Source: Luteimonas colneyensis | GTDB taxonomy: Bacteria; Pseudomonadota; Gammaproteobacteria; Xanthomonadales; Xanthomonadaceae | Reading direction: 5' to 3' | Length of the DNA stretch: 64,000 bases | Assembly: GCF_014836665.1 (NCBI RefSeq) | Contig: NZ_JACSQJ010000007.1 | Location: forward strand, 105,143 to 169,142 | In this document: one piece after another, positions 57,766-64,000 of the stretch | Position numbering within the stretch: position 1 is the stretch's first letter | Layout: each line of letters begins with the position of its first letter | Position numbers and translations under genes: made by a program | The notes under the pieces: generated by a model | The model's input: only the letters and a program-made list of their open reading frames with translations | The model's database searches: none | Told to the model about the DNA's origin: nothing

Positions 57766-60286
57766 GGCGCTCCTCCAGGCGTTCGGCGGCGCGCTGCACG
57801 CGCGTGCGCCAGTCCTCGGTGCTGAGCTGGCCACGCATCGATTCGGCCCACAGCGGGAAGGCCAGCGGCGTCAGGCCGCGCGGGCGGTGCAGCGCGAGGG
57901 GGCGCCGGCCACAGCGTTCGAGCGCGGCGCGCAGCCGCACCACCTCCAGCTGGGCTTCGAGGACTTCGCGCTCGGCCTGGGCCAGCAGCACGTGGCCGGG
58001 ATCGTGGCGGCTGAGCACGTCGAACAGCAGGCTGCTCGAGGCCTGCAGCTGGCGCAGCGACCGGATGGCGCGCCCCGGCAGCGACGGCGGCAGCAGCCCG
58101 GCGACGCGCGCGATCTCCCGGAACTGGCGACGCGCGAGCTCGGCCAGGTTGAGGCTGGCGCGCAGGTCGTCGACCACGCCGTCCACGGCGAGCATGCGTG
58201 CGAGCAGGGCCTCGTCCGGCCAGGCTTCGGCCTGCGCGCTCAGCACCAGGCCGTAGTCGTTCACCGCCCAGGCGAAGGTGTTGGGCGCCTCGCGCGCCCA
58301 GCGCAGCGCCAGCAGCGGCGCCAGGCCTTCGTGCACCGCGCGCCCGGCGAAGGGAAACAGGAACAGGTGCCAGCCTTCGCGCGTCTTCACCGCCTCGGCC
58401 AGCAGGCTGTCTGGGGTGGGCAGGGAGGAGAGCCGCGACTGCAGCGACAGCAGCGGTGCCAGCGCGCGCATCTCGGGACTGCGCGGTGGCCGGGCCAGCA
58501 CCGCCTCGACTTCCGCGGCCAGCTCGCTCGACAGCGGCATGCGCCCGCCCTGCCAGCGCGGCACGCTGCCGTCGCTGCGCCTGGCCAGGCGCACGAAGGC
58601 GGTCATGTCGCGCAGCTGCACCAGCTCCAGCGTGCGACCGGCGAACTGGAAGCGGTCGCGCGGACGCAGGCGCGAGACGAACGATTCCTCCACCGCGCCC
58701 AGCCGCGCCCCCTTGGCGAAGCGGACCTCGACGCTGCCGTCGCTGGTGATCGTGCCGATCGAGAGCCGGTGCCGGAACGCGACCCGGCGATCGAGGACGC
58801 GCCACGCACCATCGTCGTCGCGCACCACGCGCCGGTAGTCCGGATAGTGCTCCAGCGCGCTGCCGCCGCGGACGATGAAGTCGAGCACCGCCTGCCAGGC
58901 GTCGTCGGACAGCGCGGCGAAGGCGTGGGTGCCGCGCACTTCGTCCAGCAGCGCACCGGCGTGGAAGCCGCCGCCGAGCGCGAGCGTGACGCAGTGCTGC
59001 GCCAGCACGTCGAGCGACAGCCGCGGTGGCACGCGCGCCTCGATGCGCCCGGCCTCGATCGCGATGCGCGCCGCCGCGTACTCCGCCAGCTCCAGCGCAT
59101 GCGTGGGCACGCAGACGACGTGACCGGCCTCGCCCGGACGGTGGCGCGCGCGGCCGCCGCGCTGCACCAGCCGCGCCATGCCCTTGGGGCTGCCCACCTG
59201 CAACACCTGGTCGACGGCGGGGAAGTCGACGCCAAGATCGAGGCTCGACGTCGCCACCACGCAGCGCACGCGGCCGTCGCGCAGGCCGGCCTCGGCCTCG
59301 GCGCGCAGCGAGGCGTCGAGCGAGCCGTGGTGCAGCGCCAGCGTCGCCGGATCGTCCAGCCACACCGCCTGCAGCGCCCGGTGCCAGAGCTCGGCCTGCG
59401 AGCGCGTGTTGGTGAACAGCAGGCTGCTGCGTGCGCGCTGCAGCACCGCGGCCACGCGCTCGAGCTGCGACAGGCCGAGGTGGCCGGCCCAGGGGAAACG
59501 CTCGCCCTCGGCCGGGATGAGGGTCTCGAGCGTCAGCCGCCTCGGTTTCGGGGCGGCGAGGATGGGCGCATCGGGCTGGCCGGGCAGCAGCACGTCGCGC
59601 GCTTCCCCGATGTTCCCCAGCGTGGCTGACAGCCCCCAGGTCCGCGCCGCGGGTGCGACCGCACGCAGCCGCGCCAGGCACAGCTGCAGCAGCACGCCGC
59701 GCTTGTTGCCCAGCAGCTCGTGCCATTCGTCGACGACCACCGCGCGCACCCCGCCCAGCAGGTCCGCGGCGTCGGGATAGGACAGGGCCAGGGCGAAGGA
59801 TTCGGGCGTGGTGACCAGCACCTCCGCCTGGCCCTGGCGCGCCAGGCGTCGGTCGCGCGCGCTGGCGTCGCCCGTGCGCATGGCGACGGTCCACGGGATG
59901 CCGAGCGCCTGCACCGGTTCGCGGATCGCGCGCACGGTGTCGACCGCGAGCGCGCGCAGCGGGGTGATCCAGAGCAGGCGCAGGCGGGGTCCGGGCGATG
60001 ATGCGCCGCGTCGCTTCGGCGCCGGTGCATCGCCGAGCCGGAGCGCTTCGAGCAGCGGCCCCCCGAGCGCGGCCAGCGTCTTGCCGCTGCCGGTGGGCGT
60101 GACCAGGAGGCCGGAGCCACCGGTCAGGTAATGCCGCCAGGCCTGTCGCTGGAAGGGCGCGACGCGCCACCCGCGCGCGGTGAACCAGGCCGTCAGCGGG
60201 GCGTCGAACCGCCCGCGGCTGCGCGCGGGCGGCGGCACTGCGGGCTGTCCGGCCGGCGATTGCCTGGAACCGGCGGCGGGCGCCAT
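57749..60286 (-). CDS. Ligase-associated DEXH-box DNA helicase (Lhr-core type)
   Basis: An 845-residue helicase. Motif I TPTGSGKT is near residue 62, the DExH motif is VVVDEWHELLGNKRG, motif III is LSATLGN, and motifs V-VI are SSLDLGVDFPAVDQVLQVGSP and VQRGGRARHRPGE. The winged-helix and Lhr-core C-terminal parts follow. It belongs to the four-protein ligase-associated repair set. Its start overlaps the ligase stop (TGATG). The upstream in-frame extension is inside the ligase gene and not used. Confidence 0.92.
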   Translation of the reverse strand: MAPAAGSRQSPAGQPAVPPPARSRGRFDAPLTAWFTARGWRVAPFQRQAWRHYLTGGSGLLVTPTGSGKTLAALGGPLLEALRLGDAPAPKRRGASSPGPRLRLLWITPLRALAVDTVRAIREPVQALGIPWTVAMRTGDASARDRRLARQGQAEVLVTTPESFALALSYPDAADLLGGVRAVVVDEWHELLGNKRGVLLQLCLARLRAVAPAARTWGLSATLGNIGEARDVLLPGQPDAPILAAPKPRRLTLETLIPAEGERFPWAGHLGLSQLERVAAVLQRARSSLLFTNTRSQAELWHRALQAVWLDDPATLALHHGSLDASLRAEAEAGLRDGRVRCVVATSSLDLGVDFPAVDQVLQVGSPKGMARLVQRGGRARHRPGEAGHVVCVPTHALELAEYAAARIAIEAGRIEARVPPRLSLDVLAQHCVTLALGGGFHAGALLDEVRGTHAFAALSDDAWQAVLDFIVRGGSALEHYPDYRRVVRDDDGAWRVLDRRVAFRHRLSIGTITSDGSVEVRFAKGARLGAVEESFVSRLRPRDRFQFAGRTLELVQLRDMTAFVRLARRSDGSVPRWQGGRMPLSSELAAEVEAVLARPPRSPEMRALAPLLSLQSRLSSLPTPDSLLAEAVKTREGWHLFLFPFAGRAVHEGLAPLLALRWAREAPNTFAWAVNDYGLVLSAQAEAWPDEALLARMLAVDGVVDDLRASLNLAELARRQFREIARVAGLLPPSLPGRAIRSLRQLQASSSLLFDVLSRHDPGHVLLAQAEREVLEAQLEVVRLRAALERCGRRPLALHRPRGLTPLAFPLWAESMRGQLSTEDWRTRVQRAAERLEERHARRA

Positions 60287-61992
60287 CACCGCGCCAGGGC
60301 CCGCAGCGCGTCGAGCGTGTCGGCCTCGCGCACCGGCTTGTCCTCGCGCCAGCGCAGGATGCGCGGGAAGCGCACCGCGACGCCGGACTTGTGCCGCCGG
60401 GACCGGTTCACGCCTTCGAAGCCGAGCTCGAACACGTGAGCGGCCTCGACCGAGCGCACCGGTCCGAAGCGCTCCAGCGTGTGCGCACGGATCCAGCGGT
60501 CCAGGCGCAGGATTTCCGCGTCGTCGAGCCCCGAGTAGGCCTTGGCCACCGGCACCAGCGCGTCGCCGTCCCAGAGGCCGAATGTGTAGTCGGTAAACAG
60601 CGTGCTGCGCCGGCCGCTCCCGGACTGGGCGTAGATCAGCACCGCATCGATGCTGAGCGGATCGACCTTCCACTTCCACCAGTCGCCGCGCCTGCGGCCG
60701 TGGCGGTAGGGGGAATCGCGGCGCTTCAGCATCAGGCCCTCGACGCCGCGATCGCGCGCCTCGTCTCGCAGCGCGGCGGCCTGCGCCCAGTCACGGGCCT
60801 CGACCCGCGGCGACAGCGCGATGCGAGCGGCGCTGCCGCCCGTGCCGGCACGGTCGTCGCCGTTCGTGGCGCTCCCGGCCTGCGCGGTTTCGCCAAGGAG
60901 ATCAGCCAGCAGCGACCGCCGCTCGTCCAGCGGACGCGCGCGCAGGTCCTCGCCGTCGAGCTCCAGCAGGTCGTAGGCCAGCACGCGCGCGGGCGCGGAG
61001 GCCAGCGTCTTCGGCCCCGGCTTCAGGCGCTGGATGCGGGTCTGCAGGGCGCTGAACGGCATGGGCGCGCTGGCGGCAGGCTGCCAGGCCAGCAGCTCGC
61101 CGTCGATCACGCAGTCGCGCGGGAGCACGGCGGCCGCGGCTTCGATCTCGGGGAAGCGCCCGTCCATGCGCTCTTCGCCGCGCGACCAGAGCGCGACCTC
61201 GCCGGCGCGTCGGATCAGCTGCAGGCGGATGCCGTCCCACTTCCATTCCAGCAGCCAGTCGTCCACCGGGCCGAGGCCATCGGGATCCGACTCCAGCGGC
61301 GAGGCCAGGAAAAACGGATAGGGCAGCGCGGCATCGCCCGGCTGCGCCTCGGGCGACAACAGGGTCTCCATGAAGCCGGCGCCCGGCGTCCAGCGACCGA
61401 GCATGCGCTGCGCGATGAGGGCGATGTCGACGCCGGACAGTTCGGCCAGCGCCTGCTGCACCAGGCCCTGCGAGACGCCCACGCGCAGGGCGCCGGTCAA
61501 GAGCTTGTTGAACACCAGCCGCTCGCGGAAGACGAGGCTGCGCCAGGCGTCGACCACCACGGCACGGCGTGTCTCCGGGTCGGCGTTGGCGACCGGCGCG
61601 AGGCGACGTTCGATCCATTCCGCGAGGCCGAGGCCGGCGCTATCTTCGCCTGCCGGCAGGTACGGCAGTGCGTTGCCGGGCCCGGCGCCCTGCGTCACGG
61701 GCGGATCGTCCAGCAGCAGGGCCAGGGTTTCAGCGAGGTCGCCCACCTGGTGGTGGCAGGCTTCGACGAGCCAGTCCGGCGTGCCGGTTTCCTCGCCGAT
61801 CCACGCGCGCAGCTCGCCCGTGGCCGCGATCTTCGCGCGCGCGCCGCCGATCTTCCCGCCGGCCAGCAGCCAGAGCGCCCACGCCGCATCGCGCGGCGGC
61901 GCGTCGCGGAAGTAGTCGACCAGGGCGCGGCGCTTGTCGGCGGTGCCGGTGCTGCGGTCGAGCCGCTCGTACAGGGCGGCGAAGCGGCGCAT
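60286..61992 (-). CDS. ATP-dependent DNA ligase (repair-operon type)
   Basis: A 568-residue ATP-dependent ligase. The N-terminal DNA-binding domain (1-215) is followed by the nucleotidyltransferase core with adenylated Lys251 in EWKWDGIR, then SRGEERMDGRFPEI, VIDGELLAW, EGLMLKRRDSPYRHG and the motif V Lys pair in WWKWKVDPLSID. The OB domain ends with FPRILRWREDK. It seals nicks in the repair pathway served by its neighbours. It overlaps both the exonuclease and helicase genes by a single base. Confidence 0.93.
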   Translation of the reverse strand: MRRFAALYERLDRSTGTADKRRALVDYFRDAPPRDAAWALWLLAGGKIGGARAKIAATGELRAWIGEETGTPDWLVEACHHQVGDLAETLALLLDDPPVTQGAGPGNALPYLPAGEDSAGLGLAEWIERRLAPVANADPETRRAVVVDAWRSLVFRERLVFNKLLTGALRVGVSQGLVQQALAELSGVDIALIAQRMLGRWTPGAGFMETLLSPEAQPGDAALPYPFFLASPLESDPDGLGPVDDWLLEWKWDGIRLQLIRRAGEVALWSRGEERMDGRFPEIEAAAAVLPRDCVIDGELLAWQPAASAPMPFSALQTRIQRLKPGPKTLASAPARVLAYDLLELDGEDLRARPLDERRSLLADLLGETAQAGSATNGDDRAGTGGSAARIALSPRVEARDWAQAAALRDEARDRGVEGLMLKRRDSPYRHGRRRGDWWKWKVDPLSIDAVLIYAQSGSGRRSTLFTDYTFGLWDGDALVPVAKAYSGLDDAEILRLDRWIRAHTLERFGPVRSVEAAHVFELGFEGVNRSRRHKSGVAVRFPRILRWREDKPVREADTLDALRALAR

Positions 61993-62984
61993 CAGTCGTC
62001 CTCGCCGTAGCCGGTCGCGAACACGCCGGTGTCGATGCCCTGCGTATTGAGCACGCGGACCAGGGCGTCGGTGTCACCGTGGGTGGCGATCACGCGGCGC
62101 GCGCCGGTCTCGTGCGCGGTGCGCAGCAGCGACGGCCAGTCCGCGTGGTCGGACACGACGAAGCCGCGGTCGTAGTTGCGGCGGCGACGGTTGCCGCGGA
62201 TGCGCATCCAGCCGGAGGCGAAGCCCTGCTGCGCGCGCCGGAAGCGGCGGATCCACGGACTGCCCGCCGCGGACGGCGGCGCGATGACCAGCTCGCCGGC
62301 GAAGTCCGCCGCGCGCGCCTCGTCGGCCACGCGCCGCGTGTCGAGCAAGTGCACGCCGGCCTCCCGATAGACCTGCACGCCCGCGTCGATCGCGCCATGC
62401 ACGAACACCGGGCGGTCGGTGTGGGCCGCGAGTTCGGCGAGGATCCGCTGCGCCTTGCCCAGCGCGTAGCAGTAGAGGATCGCGGCCTCGCCGTTGCCCG
62501 CGCACTCCTCGCGCCAGGCCACGATGTCCCGCGCCACCTCCGTGGCCGGCGTCCAGCGGTAGATCGGCAGCCCGAACGTCGATTCGGTGATGAACACGTC
62601 ACAGGCGACGACCTCGAAGGGCGCGCAGGTGGGATCGGGGTCGCGCTTGTAGTCGCCCGAGGCCACCCACACCTCGCCGCCCGCCTCGATCCGCACCTGG
62701 CTGGATCCGAGCACATGGCCGGCCGGATGGAACGACAGCGTCGCGCCTCCGATCCGGAAACGCTCGCCGGCGGCGTGCACGCGGTAGTCCTGGTCGCCAA
62801 GGCGCCAGCGCAGGATCGGCAGGCCCTCGGCCACCACGTGGTAACAGCCCATCCCGGAACGGGCATGGTCGCCGTGGCCGTGCGTGATCACCGCACGGGG
62901 CACGGGCCGCCACGGGTCGATATGGAAGTCGCCGGCCGGACAGTACAGTCCTTCGGCCGTTGCCACCACGAGGTCACGCTGCAT
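61992..62984 (-). CDS. Ligase-associated MBL-fold exonuclease
   Basis: A 330-residue metallo-beta-lactamase/beta-CASP-type nuclease. The zinc motif is HGHGDH (35-40), with later ligands in HPAGHVLGSSQV and GDYKRDPDP and in VVSDHADW. This is the SNM1-like exonuclease of the ligase-associated repair operon, where it processes DNA ends before ligation. It is the promoter-proximal gene; only nine bases separate its start from the next gene upstream, so all may share a promoter near 63500. Confidence 0.92.
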   Translation of the reverse strand: MQRDLVVATAEGLYCPAGDFHIDPWRPVPRAVITHGHGDHARSGMGCYHVVAEGLPILRWRLGDQDYRVHAAGERFRIGGATLSFHPAGHVLGSSQVRIEAGGEVWVASGDYKRDPDPTCAPFEVVACDVFITESTFGLPIYRWTPATEVARDIVAWREECAGNGEAAILYCYALGKAQRILAELAAHTDRPVFVHGAIDAGVQVYREAGVHLLDTRRVADEARAADFAGELVIAPPSAAGSPWIRRFRRAQQGFASGWMRIRGNRRRRNYDRGFVVSDHADWPSLLRTAHETGARRVIATHGDTDALVRVLNTQGIDTGVFATGYGEDD

Positions 62985-62993
62985 CGGCGGCCG

Positions 62994-63479
62994 TCAGCGC
63001 AGGTCGACTTCGCCGACCTTGTCCTTGTAGTCCTTCTTCGGGTCGACGCCGAGCAGCATCTTCACGCCGGCGAGCATGCTGCTGGCGTCGATCCAGACTT
63101 CGGCGTCTTCGGCGTCGAGGCGCAGCAGGCGCAGCTTCGGATCGTCCTTCCCTTCGTACCAGGCGCCGACGAAGGGGTTCCACAGGCGCTCCACCACCGC
63201 GCGGTCGGTATCGACGCGCAGTGAGCCGCGGATGCTGGCGAAGAGGTCGTGGCCCTTGGAGGCGAATCCGGCGATCGCGCGGCCACTGCCCGTGCCGAGC
63301 TGCTTGACCAGCGCATTGTCAGCGGACGTGAAGAACCAGATCGGCGAGCGCCGGTCCTCGGCAAGGCCCGTCATCGGCCGGGCGTGCCCGTCCTCCTGGC
63401 CATCGAGGCCGAGCATGACGGTGCGGTCGCTCTCCAGCGCCTTCCAGAACTTTTCTTCGAGTTCGCGGGGGTCGGTCAT
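62994..63479 (-). CDS. Pyridoxamine-phosphate-oxidase-fold general stress protein
   Basis: A 161-residue protein of the general stress protein 26 group. The split-barrel flavin-binding fold is visible in DRTVMLGLDGQEDGHARPMTG, IWFFTSADNALVKQL and AIAGFASKGHDLFASIRGSL. Related proteins bind FMN or FAD. The Met at 63479 begins the conserved region. It lies nine bases ahead of the exonuclease gene in the same direction and could be the first gene of that operon. Confidence 0.86.
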   Translation of the reverse strand: MTDPRELEEKFWKALESDRTVMLGLDGQEDGHARPMTGLAEDRRSPIWFFTSADNALVKQLGTGSGRAIAGFASKGHDLFASIRGSLRVDTDRAVVERLWNPFVGAWYEGKDDPKLRLLRLDAEDAEVWIDASSMLAGVKMLLGVDPKKDYKDKVGEVDLR

Positions 63480-63664
63480 CGGTGTGCTCCTGTCGCACGG
63501 GGTGAGCCCCGGATGTAAGCACCCGCGCAGTGACAGCCACGTTGGCGTACGCCGGTTCACCCGGCACGGACCGGGCATGCGCGAACATCGACCGCCCATC
63601 CGGATGCACGTGGACAACATGCACGTCGACGCTCCGGATCACACGTCGAAAGGATCCGCGAACG

Positions 63665-63931
63665 ATGAATCCCGACATCATCGGCTGGACGGCCTCGGCG
63701 ATCCTGCTGGCCACCCTCTGCCGCCAGATCGTCACGCAGTGGAAGGACAAGGACGCGAAGGGCGTCTCGCGCTGGCTGTTCCTGGGCCAGATGGCGGCCT
63801 CCGTTGGCTTCATCGCCTACAGCTGGATGCTCGGCAACCGGGTGTTCATCGTCACCAACTCGCTGATCCTGCTGACCGCGGTGATCGGCCAGATCGGATT
63901 GCTGATGCGGCGACGGGAATCGGCGGGCTGA
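63665..63931 (+). CDS. SemiSWEET/PQ-loop-like small membrane protein
   Basis: An 88-residue protein with three transmembrane helices (about 5-24, 40-58, 62-82). IIGWTASAILLATLCRQIVTQWKDKDAKGVS has the layout of a PQ-loop half-transporter, although the Pro-Gln pair itself is Arg-Gln here. Bacterial SemiSWEETs dimerise to carry sugars; substrate unknown. AAAGGA ten bases ahead supports this start over an upstream in-frame one. A Rho-independent terminator follows. Confidence 0.78.
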   Translation: MNPDIIGWTASAILLATLCRQIVTQWKDKDAKGVSRWLFLGQMAASVGFIAYSWMLGNRVFIVTNSLILLTAVIGQIGLLMRRRESAG

Positions 63932-63951
63932 GGCCGCCGCGCGCCCAAAGA

Positions 63952-63981
63952 AAAACCCCGCAGCCGTGGCTGCGGGGTTTT
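63952..63981 (+). terminator. Rho-independent terminator
   Basis: A 13-base-pair stem, AAAACCCCGCAGC with GCTGCGGGGTTTT, closes on the loop CGTG and ends in four T residues. It lies 20 bases after the SemiSWEET-like gene and can also work on the other strand because of its A run. Confidence 0.9.
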
Positions 63982-64000
63982 GGGGTAAAGACCCTGGCGA

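Overview
The window is GC-rich throughout and looks like a chromosomal segment of a member of the Xanthomonadaceae/Lysobacteraceae (Lysobacter, Luteimonas or close kin). The evidence is the lexA-imuA-imuB-dnaE2 mutagenesis cassette, a class B3 beta-lactamase very close to Stenotrophomonas L1, a Xanthomonadales-type secretion effector with its probable immunity gene, and paired palindromic repeats beginning GTAG that resemble the SMAG/REP elements of Stenotrophomonas. This placement is an inference from gene content. No rRNA, tRNA, CRISPR array, transposase or phage gene is visible, and no gap longer than 300 bases lacks a gene.

Layout. 0-5.9 kb: slyD, two NlpC/P60 cell-wall peptidases, a BASS-type transporter and a pair of M16 peptidases. 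6-10.2 kb: L1-like metallo-beta-lactamase, dicarboxylate/amino-acid symporter, alkaline phosphatase. 10.2-12 kb: a peptidoglycan-targeting type IV effector (M23-like, PG-binding and XVIPCD-like domains) preceded by a small lipoprotein that is its likely immunity partner. 12-22.8 kb: housekeeping and accessory enzymes (HemJ-like protein, methyltransferase, PHB depolymerase, PadR regulator with its membrane sensor, cyclophilin, GFA, DUF885, serine hydrolase, VOC, DUF72). 22.8-32.4 kb: EamA exporter, GspA/GspB pair, sigma factor with membrane partner, MAPEG, S4-LemA-DUF2207-ABC transporter run.

32.4-40.5 kb holds a ClpP-like lipoprotein and the lexA-imuA-imuB-dnaE2 operon, transcribed leftwards. 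Four of the six repeat pairs of the window lie inside this operon. Three of them are translated in frame within dnaE2 and one forms the C-terminal tail of ImuA. 40.6-47 kb: an orphan ParE toxin behind a broken parD, a class II UvrA, CrcB, a proline-iminopeptidase-like hydrolase, a GNAT enzyme, and a frameshifted Mrr-like endonuclease locus. 47-54 kb: outer-membrane barrel protein, PhnB-like protein, the UdgX and radical-SAM DNA repair pair, an MliC-like lipoprotein, a Cys-rich duplicated secreted protein and a BON protein. 54-64 kb: second DUF885 protein, ROK kinase, the four-gene ligase-associated repair operon (exonuclease, ATP ligase, helicase, PdeM), a stress-type flavin-oxidase-fold protein and a SemiSWEET-like protein followed by a strong terminator.

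Themes. DNA repair and mutagenesis are over-represented: ImuABC, UvrA2, UdgX with its radical SAM partner, and the ligase-helicase-exonuclease-PdeM operon. Cell-wall attack and defence is the second theme: NlpC/P60 enzymes, the effector and its immunity lipoprotein, the MliC-like inhibitor and the B3 beta-lactamase. The most unusual observation is that REP-type repeats have entered the mutasome genes repeatedly without breaking their reading frames.
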